NCBI GenBank assembly: GCA_002449575.1
Contig: DJXC01000106.1
Location: 1 to 16,060, forward strand
Direction of reading: 5' to 3'
Source of the DNA: Ruminococcus sp. UBA7014
GTDB lineage: Bacteria; Bacillota; Clostridia; Oscillospirales; Ruminococcaceae
DNA length: 16,060 nt
Below are positions 8,066 to 14,305 of this stretch, in pieces. Position 1 is the stretch's first letter, and every line of letters begins with the position of its first letter. Both the position numbers and the translations under genes were made by a program. Under the pieces are notes generated by a model that saw nothing but the letters and a program-made list of their open reading frames with translations, was not told the DNA's origin and did not search any database.

Positions 8066-8719
8066 TCAGCATTCCTCCACGACGAGCGTGTCTCCTACCA
8101 CATCAGAAACAAGTACCTGCGCACCAGTTGGCAAGAACTGTTCTCCGGCATTGACAGCATCTAATTCACAAAATCTGCCTTGTACCTGCATGGTGACTTT
8201 TCCTGTTCCCTGATTTTTCGGCGGAATTGGAATATATACTGTCGCATTTTCGCCGATAGCATTTTTTAAATTCAGTGTTCCGTTTTCAGCAAGCTTTGCT
8301 GTTGCCTGCACCATTTTCGCCACAATCAACATCATAGCTAATCCGCACACTGCACCAATTGCCATGCCGATAACATTCGTTAAACCAGAGCTGATGCAGA
8401 TAATCGACACCCAGCCGAATACTGCCAAAAATGTAACAACGGTCTGCAATGATAATAATTTCAGCGTTCCGAAATCTGCCGGATTGCTTCCGTCCGAACC
8501 AATATGAACATCCGCCGCATCAATATCCGGGATACCGTCACCGTCTAAATCCAGATTCAAATCATCTATTCCAGAAGTATCCGAAAATTCCACTCCGGCA
8601 TCATGATGACCGCCCATCATGGCGAGAAGTGTCTGCAACAGCAGAACCAAAGTTGACGGTATTGCAATACAGTACAGAATCCGGAGAATCTGTGTTAAAC
8701 TTTCCCACCAAGCCTGCAT
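8066..8719 (-). CDS. NfeD-like (YuaF-type) membrane protein with C-terminal OB fold
   Basis: With the chosen start the protein has 217 residues. Membrane segments lie at about 12-36, 88-110 and 112-138. An Asp-rich exposed loop (37-85) contains D-L-D-G-D-G-I-P-D-I-D. The C-terminal 150-217 matches the NfeD OB-fold signature: L-K-N-A-I-G-E-N-A-T-V-Y-I-P-I-P, then G-K-V-T-M-Q-V-Q-G-R, then P-T-G-A-Q-V-L-V. NfeD proteins partner flotillins in membrane microdomains and lack the protease domain in this short form. The start at 8719 is preferred because AAGAAGG lies 7 nt before it. An in-frame ATG at 8737 would swallow this site, and one at 8788 lies upstream of the promoter. It is the first gene of the operon. 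Confidence 0.88.
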   Translation of the reverse strand: MQAWWESLTQILRILYCIAIPSTLVLLLQTLLAMMGGHHDAGVEFSDTSGIDDLNLDLDGDGIPDIDAADVHIGSDGSNPADFGTLKLLSLQTVVTFLAVFGWVSIICISSGLTNVIGMAIGAVCGLAMMLIVAKMVQATAKLAENGTLNLKNAIGENATVYIPIPPKNQGTGKVTMQVQGRFCELDAVNAGEQFLPTGAQVLVSDVVGDTLVVEEC

Positions 8720-8728
8720 AAAAAAACC

Positions 8729-8752
8729 TTCTTTCATGTAAATTTTATTTAC
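8729..8752 (-). promoter_or_regulatory. Candidate operator O1, start of the flotillin operon
   Basis: The palindrome GTAAA-N5-TTTAC (8738-8752), with the flank ATGAAAGAA, lies 7 bp downstream of the minus-strand -10 box, so it covers the transcription start. It matches the site at 8861-8884 at 21 of 24 positions when both are read in their own transcription direction. Confidence 0.65.
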
Positions 8753-8759
8753 TGAAATT

Positions 8760-8788
8760 ATCATATCACAGTTTTTGCATTTTGTCAA
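8760..8788 (-). promoter_or_regulatory. Sigma-A promoter of the nfeD-floT operon
   Basis: On the minus strand, a perfect -35 TTGACA (8788-8783), a 17-bp spacer and -10 TATGAT (8765-8760), preceded by a TGn extended -10 element. The start is expected near 8753, about 34 nt before the nfeD ATG. Confidence 0.88.
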
Positions 8789-8819
8789 GTATTTTTTCTA
8801 AAAAAATTACAAAAAACTC

Positions 8820-8848
8820 TTGCATTTTTTCTTGTTTTGTGCTATGAT
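8820..8848 (+). promoter_or_regulatory. Sigma-A promoter of the XRE regulator gene
   Basis: The -35 TTGCAT (8820-8825), a 17-bp spacer and -10 TATGAT (8843-8848), with TGC directly before it (extended -10). It diverges from the nfeD promoter. The two -35 boxes are 31 bp apart, across an A-rich stretch. Confidence 0.85.
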
Positions 8849-8860
8849 ATAAAAAACAAA

Positions 8861-8884
8861 GTAAACATGATTTACATGAAAGAA
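8861..8884 (+). promoter_or_regulatory. Candidate operator O2, start of the XRE gene
   Basis: GTAAA-N5-TTTAC (8861-8875) is followed by ATGAAAGAA, beginning 12 bp after the -10 box. It is the twin of the site at 8729-8752. Its position just downstream of the start suggests repression, probably autoregulation by the gene product. Confidence 0.65.
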
Positions 8885-8910
8885 ATTCAGATTATGAAAG
8901 GAAGGATTTT

Positions 8911-9468
8911 ATGGACAACACAGAATTAGGGAAAAGACTCAAAACCGCCAGACTCTCCAAAAAAATGACACAGAGTGAAGTTGCCGGAAATTTTATCACC
9001 AGAAATATGCTCAGTCTGATTGAAAGCGGCAGTGCTACTCCTTCTATGAAAACACTGGAATATCTCTCCAATATTCTGGATATTTCTATGGATAAACTGC
9101 TTTCAGATTCGTGGGAAGAAAGTTCCGAAGTGCCGGATTTTCAGACACTCCGAGATGCAAAAAAGCTCCTCACTGACCAGAAATATGCACAGCTTCTGGA
9201 AAATATCAAGCCGGAAGGTATCTTTAAAGATGAATTACATGCTATCCGGAGTATTGCACATCTGAAAACTGCCGAAATGCTTTCTGATTCCGGTCAGACT
9301 GAACAGCTTCAGAAAGCTTTGAACCATGCCCGTTTCGCCGCCGAAGAAGCTGCTCAAGGTATCTATGCTAATCAGGCAAGAATTGCTCAGGCAAATCAAA
9401 TTATTGCAGATTCTGCACAGTCACTCAGCAATTATTATTCCAGCCTGGCACAGGGCAGCAGTCTCTGA
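8911..9468 (+). CDS. XRE-family helix-turn-helix regulator with helical C-terminal domain
   Basis: This 185-residue protein has a Cro/CI-type HTH in residues 6-64 (L-G-K-R-L-K-T-A-R, M-T-Q-S-E-V-A, then the recognition-helix region and P-S-M-K-T-L-E-Y-L). From about 76 to 170 it is entirely helical, with Ala/Leu/Gln-rich repeats suggesting a TPR-like or dimerisation and sensing domain. AGGAAGG at 8899-8905 sets the start. It is divergent from the nfeD-floT operon, and both start regions carry the same palindrome, so it is the likely repressor of that operon and of itself. The ligand or signal is unknown. Fusion of an XRE domain to helical repeats is common in Firmicute peptide- or stress-responsive regulators, but nothing here shows which kind. 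Confidence 0.86.
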   Translation: MDNTELGKRLKTARLSKKMTQSEVAGNFITRNMLSLIESGSATPSMKTLEYLSNILDISMDKLLSDSWEESSEVPDFQTLRDAKKLLTDQKYAQLLENIKPEGIFKDELHAIRSIAHLKTAEMLSDSGQTEQLQKALNHARFAAEEAAQGIYANQARIAQANQIIADSAQSLSNYYSSLAQGSSL

Positions 9469-9509
9469 TTATCCTATGGATTTTTATGCAAAAAAATTCC
9501 GAAAACCTC

Positions 9510-9538
9510 TTGACAAATAAAAATCAATATGCTATAAT
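9510..9538 (+). promoter_or_regulatory. Sigma-A promoter of the rpmG-secE-nusG-rplKA operon
   Basis: Perfect -35 TTGACA (9510-9515), a 17-bp spacer and perfect -10 TATAAT (9533-9538), with the extended element TGC (9530-9532). Very strong, as expected for ribosomal-protein genes. The start is expected near 9545, giving a leader of about 120 nt. Confidence 0.93.
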
Positions 9539-9567
9539 AAAAATACCTCTTTGCAGGGGTATTTTTT
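9539..9567 (+). terminator. Hairpin with T-run directly after the ribosomal operon promoter, probable terminator of the XRE gene
   Basis: A-tract plus TACCTC (9539-9549) pairs with GGGGTA plus a T-tract (9556-9566), including one G-T pair, around a 6-nt loop. Transcripts from the XRE gene could form the full 11-bp stem. Transcripts starting near 9545 lack the left A-tract and could form only about 5 bp. Confidence 0.55.
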
Positions 9568-9664
9568 ATGTGCTTTTTTTATCTCTGTCAAGTGAGGGAG
9601 GCAAAAAGCTAAAACTCGTCCGGATAAGTCGGATAAAAGCTATTCTATCAGGAGGTGCCGCAAC

Positions 9665-9814
9665 ATGAGAGTGAAAGTAACACTGGCTTGCACAGAATGC
9701 AAGCGTCGCAACTATGTGACAAAGAAAAACAAGAAGAACGACCCTGACCGTCTCGAAATGAACAAACACTGCAAGTTCTGCCGCAAGCACACACTGCATA
9801 AAGAAACGAAGTAA
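9665..9814 (+). CDS. rpmG: 50S ribosomal protein L33 (zinc-binding form)
   Basis: This 49-residue protein was found by translating the frame before secE. It begins M-R-V-K-V-T-L-A-C-T-E-C and ends C-K-F-C-R-K-H-T-L-H-K-E-T-K. C9-x-x-C12 and C36-x-x-C39 form the zinc ribbon of the C+ type of L33. It has the usual length for the family. AGGAGGT at 9650-9656 lies 8 nt before the ATG. It is the first gene of the operon, 15 nt ahead of secE, the standard rpmG-secE-nusG order. The tRNA-Trp gene that often separates rpmG and secE in other bacteria is absent here. Confidence 0.96.
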   Translation: MRVKVTLACTECKRRNYVTKKNKKNDPDRLEMNKHCKFCRKHTLHKETK

Positions 9815-9829
9815 CGGAGGGAACAGCGC

Positions 9830-10138
9830 ATGGCGAAAGAAAAAAAAGACGCTCTGACCGAAGTTTCTGAAGAAAAAGAAACCAAAAAAGAAAAAAAAGC
9901 CAAAGCTGAAAAGTCTGATAAAAAAGACGAAAAGAAAAAATCCGGCGGTATTGGCAAATGGTTCGCTGACCTGAAACGTGAGTTCAAAATGGTCACATGG
10001 CCTACCAGACAAACTGTCATGATTAATTCTGGTATTGTTCTTGGTACGATTGTCATTTCCAGCCTTTTTGTCGGACTGCTCGATACAGGTCTGCTCGAAC
10101 TGATGAAGTTCCTGCTTGGTCTGGCACAGAAATCTTAA
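9830..10138 (+). CDS. secE: Protein translocase subunit SecE
   Basis: This 102-residue protein has a highly charged Lys/Glu N-terminal extension (about residues 1-38), then the SecE core: W-F-A-D-L-K-R-E-F-K-M-V-T-W-P-T (amphipathic helix and conserved W-P hinge) and one membrane span (about 64-88). SecE clamps SecY in the translocon. The core fits the roughly 60-residue Gram-positive form; the charged extension adds about 40 residues. GGAGGG at 9816-9821 is the ribosome-binding site. It lies between rpmG and nusG, as in most bacteria. The A-rich coding strand creates long false frames on the minus strand, which I discard. Confidence 0.95.
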   Translation: MAKEKKDALTEVSEEKETKKEKKAKAEKSDKKDEKKKSGGIGKWFADLKREFKMVTWPTRQTVMINSGIVLGTIVISSLFVGLLDTGLLELMKFLLGLAQKS

Positions 10139-10163
10139 TATGTTTTGAAAGGGAGGTCTTGTC

Positions 10164-10691
10164 ATGTCTCAGACTGCAAAATGGTATGTCATTCATACCT
10201 ATTCCGGATATGAAAACAAAGTTGTCCAGAATATCGAAAAAGTTGTCGAAAACCGCAAACTGCATGAACAGATTCAGGAAATTCAAGTCCCGACAGAACA
10301 TGTTACCGAAATCGTTGACGGAAAGAAAAAGGAATTTGAAAGAAAAGTCTTCCCCGGTTATGTACTGGTCAAGATGATTTATACTGACGATTCCTGGGCT
10401 GTTGTACGCAATACCCGTGGTGTGACTGGTTTCGTAGGTCCTGGTTCTAAGCCGACTCCTCTTTCTGACAGGGAAGTCGCTGCTATGGGCATCAATTCCA
10501 AGCCGACTATCGAAGTGAACTATCAGGTTGGCGATACAATCCGTGTAACAGGTACAAATATGGATGGTTTCACAGGCATTGTCAAGAACATTGACCTTGA
10601 AAACGAACAGGTAGAAGTTCTTGTCAGCATGTTCGGACGTGAAACGCCGACTACCATTGCACTGCATCAGGCTGTCAAGCTTGATGATTAA
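10164..10691 (+). CDS. nusG: Transcription termination/antitermination factor NusG
   Basis: This 175-residue protein of normal NusG length has an NGN domain (about 4-112: K-W-Y-V-I-H-T-Y-S-G-Y-E-N-K-V, then V-F-P-G-Y-V-L-V and N-T-R-G-V-T-G-F-V-G) and a KOW domain (about 122-173: V-G-D-T-I-R-V-T, D-G-F-T-G-I-V). NusG binds the RNA polymerase clamp and modulates pausing, termination and coupling to ribosomes. Its start is set by GGGAGG about 9 nt upstream. It is 25 nt after secE and in the same operon. Confidence 0.97.
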   Translation: MSQTAKWYVIHTYSGYENKVVQNIEKVVENRKLHEQIQEIQVPTEHVTEIVDGKKKEFERKVFPGYVLVKMIYTDDSWAVVRNTRGVTGFVGPGSKPTPLSDREVAAMGINSKPTIEVNYQVGDTIRVTGTNMDGFTGIVKNIDLENEQVEVLVSMFGRETPTTIALHQAVKLDD

Positions 10692-10707
10692 TTCAAGAAG
10701 AAAATCC

Positions 10708-10728
10708 TGAAAGCTGAAAAAGCTTTCA
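10708..10728 (+). other. Hairpin in the nusG-rplK spacer
   Basis: TGAAAGCT (10708-10715) pairs with AGCTTTCA (10721-10728) around the loop GAAAA. There is no T-run, so it is not a normal terminator. It stands directly 5' of the L1-site-like element and is probably part of the same leader fold. Confidence 0.5.
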
Positions 10729-10730
10729 CA

Positions 10731-10761
10731 GTGGGAGGGCTTTTTCAGCCCGCCTTACCAC
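10731..10761 (+). promoter_or_regulatory. Candidate ribosomal protein L1 binding site in the rplK leader
   Basis: The RNA can fold as outer stem GTGG (10731-10734) with CCAC (10758-10761), a GA bulge opposite GCCTTA, and inner stem GGGCT with AGCCC. The order GUGG-GA-GGCU...AGCC...CCUU...CCAC is that of the 23S rRNA L1 stalk (helices 76-77), the known target of L1. It ends 7 nt before the GGAGG of rplK, so L1 binding could block translation. Confidence 0.75.
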
Positions 10762-10778
10762 AAATTTGGAGGTTTATT

Positions 10779-11204
10779 ATGGCACAGAAAGTAACAGGCT
10801 ATATCAAGCTGCAAATTCCGGCAGGAAAAGCAACACCTGCTCCGCCGGTTGGTCCTGCACTGGGTCAGCACGGTGTTAATATCATGGCATTTACAAAGGA
10901 ATTCAATGAAAGAACAAAGAATGACATCGGCATGATTATTCCGGTAGTTATCACAGTTTATGCAGACCGTTCTTTCTCTTTCATCACCAAGACTCCGCCC
11001 GCTGCTGTTCTTATCAAGAAGGCATGTGGCATTGAAAGCGGCTCTGGTGTTCCGAACAAGACCAAAGTTGCAACAATTACCAAAGAACAGGTAAAGACCA
11101 TTGCAGAAACCAAGATGAAAGACCTCAATGCTGGTTCTATTGAAGCTGCTATGAGCATGATTGCTGGTACTGCACGTTCTATGGGTGTTGTTGTAAAAGA
11201 CTAA
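10779..11204 (+). CDS. rplK: 50S ribosomal protein L11
   Basis: The 141-residue length is typical of L11. The N-terminal domain shows K-L-Q-I-P-A-G-K-A-T-P-A-P-P-V-G-P-A-L-G-Q-H-G-V-N, the universal L11 signature, and the C-terminal rRNA-binding domain ends with S-M-G-V-V-V. L11 binds the GTPase-associated centre of 23S rRNA. The start at 10779 is chosen over an in-frame ATG at 10731 because GGAGG (10768-10772) lies 6 nt before it and the 16 extra codons would lie inside the regulatory stem. Translation is probably controlled by the L1-site-like leader just upstream. Confidence 0.97.
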   Translation: MAQKVTGYIKLQIPAGKATPAPPVGPALGQHGVNIMAFTKEFNERTKNDIGMIIPVVITVYADRSFSFITKTPPAAVLIKKACGIESGSGVPNKTKVATITKEQVKTIAETKMKDLNAGSIEAAMSMIAGTARSMGVVVKD

Positions 11205-11226
11205 TTTCAACAGAGTTTTAATCATA

Positions 11227-11290
11227 AGTGGGAGGAAATCTTCTCTTTCCGCCAGCCGGATTTGCGGTTCAGCAGTCCGGTATTACCACT
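11227..11290 (+). promoter_or_regulatory. Second candidate L1 binding site, in the rplA leader
   Basis: Outer stem AGTGG (11227-11231) pairs with CCACT (11286-11290). Branch one is GGAAA (11234-11238) with TTTCC (11246-11250). Branch two is CCGGA (11256-11260) with TCCGG (11276-11280). The conserved GUGG-GA-GG core is again present, and the two branches mimic the three-way layout of rRNA helices 76-78. It stops 3 nt before the AGGAGG of rplA. Confidence 0.75.
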
Positions 11291-11309
11291 AACAGGAGGA
11301 TTTTATATT

Positions 11310-12005
11310 ATGAAACACGGCAAAAAGTATGTTGACAGCCGTAAGGCAATTGAAGCTGACAAGCTCTATGAGTCCACAGAAGCTCTGGATTTAGTCTGCA
11401 AGAATGCCAAGGCAAAATTTGATGAAACTGTAGAAGTTCATATCCGTTTAGGTGTTGACTCCCGTCATGCTGACCAGCAGGTTCGTGGTGCGGTTGTTCT
11501 GCCCAACGGTACTGGTAAAAAAGTAAGAGTATGCGTATTCTGCAAAGAAGACAAATACGAAGCTGCTCAGGCTGCTGGTGCAGATTATGTAGGCGGTCAG
11601 GACTTAGTAGACAAAATCATGAAGGAAAACTGGATGGAATTTGACGTTGTTGTTGCTTCCCCTGATATGATGGGTCTGGTAGGTCGTCTGGGTCGTGTAC
11701 TCGGTCCGAGAGGCTTGATGCCGAACCCGAAGGCAGGTACAGTCACACCTGACGTTGCTAAGGCTATTACAGAAGCTAAGGCTGGTAAGATTGAATACCG
11801 TCTGGACAAGACCAATATTATTCACTGTCCGATTGGCAAGGCTTCTTTTGGTGCTGAAAAGCTTGACCAGAACCTTTCCACTCTGCTGGAAGCAGTTGTT
11901 AAGGCAAAGCCGGCTGCTGCAAAGGGCACTTATCTGAAGTCCTGCACAGTGACTTCCACAATGGGTCCTGGCGTACCGGTTGCTACTGCCAAGTATGGTG
12001 TATAA
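11310..12005 (+). CDS. rplA: 50S ribosomal protein L1
   Basis: The 231-residue length is normal for L1. It has the central signature M-G-L-V-G-R-L-G-R-V-L-G-P-R-G-L-M-P-N-P-K-A-G-T-V-T and the flanking L1 lobes. L1 binds the mobile L1 stalk of 23S rRNA and represses its own operon by binding a stalk-like site in mRNA. The start at 11310 is preferred over an in-frame ATG at 11262 because AGGAGG (11294-11299) lies 10 nt before it and the upstream codons overlap the RNA element. It is the last gene of the operon. The usual rplJ-rplL-rpoB genes do not follow. Confidence 0.97.
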   Translation: MKHGKKYVDSRKAIEADKLYESTEALDLVCKNAKAKFDETVEVHIRLGVDSRHADQQVRGAVVLPNGTGKKVRVCVFCKEDKYEAAQAAGADYVGGQDLVDKIMKENWMEFDVVVASPDMMGLVGRLGRVLGPRGLMPNPKAGTVTPDVAKAITEAKAGKIEYRLDKTNIIHCPIGKASFGAEKLDQNLSTLLEAVVKAKPAAAKGTYLKSCTVTSTMGPGVPVATAKYGV

Positions 12006-12026
12006 TTTATTTATCTCATAAATTCA

Positions 12027-12057
12027 AAACCGTCCGGTTTTCCGGACGGTTTATTTC
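12027..12057 (+). terminator. Intrinsic terminator of the ribosomal protein operon
   Basis: AAACCGTCCGG (12027-12037) pairs perfectly with CCGGACGGTTT (12042-12052) around TTTT, followed by ATTTC. It sits 21 nt after the rplA stop. Confidence 0.92.
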
Positions 12058-12106
12058 ATTTCTCTGATATTTTTCAGAATGGTGAGGATTTTTTCTTCCG
12101 CTCTGG

Positions 12107-12136
12107 AAAAGCCCTGCTTTTGATGGCAGGGCTTTT
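12107..12136. terminator. Terminator hairpin downstream of the GH26 gene
   Basis: AAAAGCCCTGC (12107-12117) pairs with GCAGGGCTTTT (12126-12136) around an 8-nt loop. It sits 6 nt after the minus-strand stop of the mannanase gene. The T-tract is short (four on either strand), so it may act in both directions but weakly. Confidence 0.75.
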
Positions 12137-12142
12137 GTAAGA

Positions 12143-14200
12143 TTATTTTGAAGAAGCGACCGGCAGTGTTGTCAGTCCGACAATAAATTTCATGATATTG
12201 AGGGAATCCGCTGCATCCGGCTTGCCGCTGTTATCCACATCGGCAGCTTTTTTCTGTGATGCAGTCAAATTTTCTTTGCCAAGCAAATTTCTGTTGAGTG
12301 TAATAACGTCCAGAATATCTACTTTTCCGCTTTCGTCCACATCACCATAAGTAAAGCCGTCCGGATTTTCCGGTTCAGAATCTTTTTCTGTCGGTGTGGA
12401 TTCTCCAGCACCTGTATACAGGTCTTCCGGCAGTTCGTCAAGTGTAATGCAGAAATCGCTGTTGAATAATGTTTTCAGTGTCTCCGGATTCTGATATTCC
12501 GCACCGGAAATAAACTGTGGTGCGCCAGCTTCACCGTCATACCATGTGCAGAAATAAAGCCATTTTGCGTTCTCGATTTCCATATTTTCGAGACTCGGAA
12601 TGGAGTCATTTTCCGGCATGGAAACCATTTTCTTATTATCTACATAGCCGACCTGTGACCAGAAAATTTTACTTTCTGCATCTTCGTTAGGTCCTGTTGT
12701 TTTTCCGTCATGGCGGTTATACTGTGTATTATATTTATCGAAGCCGACAATATCTACCCATTCGTCTCCGGTATACCAGAGTGCGGAAGCTTCTGACCAT
12801 GCATAAAGATTCTGTTCCCAGATAATGTTATGCAGACCATATTCTTCAGTCAAGGTGGTGTACAGCAGTTTCCAGAGCTGATGATAAACTTCTGCGCCCT
12901 CTTTTGACCACCAGAACCATGCGCCCTTACCGTCGCCGGGCTTTTCGCCGGAGTTGCCCTCGGCTTCGTGCAGTGGTCTGAACAGTACCGGAACACCGGC
13001 ATCCTGTAATTTCTGGAGTTCGGCAGCTAATAATTTCATAGCTTCACGGAAGAAATAATATTCTTTTGTGCCTTCTACCAGACAGTTAGCAGTTACAAAA
13101 TCGGTTTGGGTATCATAAGTATATGCCTGCCAGTCGTTGGAAATTTTTGTAATATTACCATTTTCATCGACTTCAAATTCAGACATATCTTTCGGAACAG
13201 TCACATGCCAGCTTGCTGTGCAGATGCCGTTCTTGTTCTTTGCCCAGTCAATCATACGGTCAGTCACTCCGTCTTCCCATGCAAAGCCCGGAGAATGTGT
13301 ATTAAAGTCAAATCCTCTGATTGCCGGATAATGTCCTGTCAGTTCGTAGAGATAGCGGCATTCCTGGTCATAGTCATTATAAGCATAATTATGATTCTGT
13401 GTATTATAAGTATAGTCGAAACCATTTTCATCTACACAGTGCCACGGGAATTTATTACCCTGGTCATCTGTACCGTAGTCGCCTTCTACAATCTGATAGG
13501 TTTTTCCGTCACCGTCTACGCAGGTATCTGTAGAGGCATCATAGCGGATAGAGGTCTGGACATTATGTCCGCCGCCGTAAATTTCCTGCTGACCGGAAAG
13601 TGTATTCTTTCCGTAAACAGAATTCAGATATTTCAGAAGTGATTTTGCTTCGGGAGTGGCTTTCGGGTCACAGGGTTCGGCTGTGCCTTTGAGTTCCGGG
13701 AAAACAGCTTCCTGAATTGTCACTGTGTCATAAGCTGCATAGCCATAAATCGGCTTGAGTGTGAGTTCATTCACACCAGCTTTCAGGCGGAACACACCAA
13801 AGCTGACATCTGTCCATTCTGTCAGATAAGGCATATTATAACTATAATCAATACCATTTACAGAAATGGTCTGCATTCTGGCTTCTCCTGCACCCAGAAT
13901 CTGAGCAGCACGGAAACTGATTTCGTACATGCCTTCTGTTTCTACTTCGACATTAAAACTGATGGGAGAAGCTGTCAGATAGGCAAATCCCTCACCAGAA
14001 TAACCGGGAAGCTGATTTTCATAAATGGAAGTCCAGACATCTGCGCCCTCGAATGTCTCTACTTCGTAAGTTCCCAGTGGCAGTGCTTTGACAGTTGCTG
14101 TATCTGTCTCTTCAGCGATAACCGGAAGCAGCCCCGTTCCGGCGGCACACATTGTCAGCGCAAGCAGCGCACTGACAGTTTTTTTAATAGATTTCTTCAT
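12143..14200 (-). CDS. Secreted GH26 beta-mannanase with CBM35-like module and dockerin
   Basis: The 685-residue precursor has a signal peptide (about 1-30). A CBM35-like beta-sandwich (about 43-166) shows T-Y-E-V-E-T-F-E-G and the late segment K-A-G-V-N-E-L-T-L; this module binds mannan-type polysaccharides in related enzymes. A GH26 barrel (about 178-590) follows. L-F-R-P-L-H-E-A-E-G gives the acid/base E412, W-F-W-W is at 428-431 and G-F-D-K-Y at 486-490, and V-S-M-P-E-N-D-S-I-P gives the likely nucleophile E530. After a Pro/Glu linker, residues 619-675 form a type I dockerin whose recognition helices differ from those of the other two dockerins here. Endo-beta-1,4-mannanase is the best reading; GH26 also includes other beta-glycanases. 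AAGGAGG precedes the start by 7 nt. Confidence 0.92.
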   Translation of the reverse strand: MKKSIKKTVSALLALTMCAAGTGLLPVIAEETDTATVKALPLGTYEVETFEGADVWTSIYENQLPGYSGEGFAYLTASPISFNVEVETEGMYEISFRAAQILGAGEARMQTISVNGIDYSYNMPYLTEWTDVSFGVFRLKAGVNELTLKPIYGYAAYDTVTIQEAVFPELKGTAEPCDPKATPEAKSLLKYLNSVYGKNTLSGQQEIYGGGHNVQTSIRYDASTDTCVDGDGKTYQIVEGDYGTDDQGNKFPWHCVDENGFDYTYNTQNHNYAYNDYDQECRYLYELTGHYPAIRGFDFNTHSPGFAWEDGVTDRMIDWAKNKNGICTASWHVTVPKDMSEFEVDENGNITKISNDWQAYTYDTQTDFVTANCLVEGTKEYYFFREAMKLLAAELQKLQDAGVPVLFRPLHEAEGNSGEKPGDGKGAWFWWSKEGAEVYHQLWKLLYTTLTEEYGLHNIIWEQNLYAWSEASALWYTGDEWVDIVGFDKYNTQYNRHDGKTTGPNEDAESKIFWSQVGYVDNKKMVSMPENDSIPSLENMEIENAKWLYFCTWYDGEAGAPQFISGAEYQNPETLKTLFNSDFCITLDELPEDLYTGAGESTPTEKDSEPENPDGFTYGDVDESGKVDILDVITLNRNLLGKENLTASQKKAADVDNSGKPDAADSLNIMKFIVGLTTLPVASSK

Positions 14201-14244
14201 AACATCCTCCTTATGATAGTACCAGTAAAAATAAATACAGTTAA

Positions 14245-14253
14245 ATTATAGCA
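14245..14253 (-). promoter_or_regulatory. Extended -10 promoter of the GH26 gene
   Basis: On the minus strand TGC (14253-14251) precedes a perfect TATAAT (14250-14245). The -35 region is poor (TAGCAC-like at 17 bp), so the promoter would rely on the extended -10 or on an activator. It lies about 45 nt upstream of the ATG. Confidence 0.7.
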
Positions 14254-14305
14254 TATTCGTGCATTCAGTGCTATATGAAAAATAGACAAAATTTCAGTAT
14301 ATTTT

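Noticed and set aside
8720..8788. Longer N-terminus for the NfeD-like protein (start at 8788 or 8737)
   Set aside because: The 8788 start lies at the -35 box, upstream of the promoter's start site, and the 8737 start would place the good ribosome-binding site inside the coding sequence.
8876..8929. Short 17-codon upstream frame overlapping the XRE start
   Set aside because: It begins in the operator flank, has no ribosome-binding site of its own, and the real start has a good one.
9566..10165. 199-codon minus-strand frame opposite rpmG/secE
   Set aside because: Its Phe-rich sequence is the antisense of the Lys/Glu-rich SecE extension; the sense genes are certain.
10053..10667. 204-codon minus-strand frame opposite nusG
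   Set aside because: Antisense shadow of nusG, no ribosome-binding site or family features.
13106..13642. 178-codon plus-strand frame inside the mannanase gene
   Set aside because: Antisense to the conserved GH26 catalytic domain; no upstream signals.
14222..14237. Possible third copy of the GTAAA-N5-TTTAC operator near the mannanase start
   Set aside because: Spacing and the right arm do not match; only GTA and TAC ends agree, which is expected by chance in AT-rich DNA.
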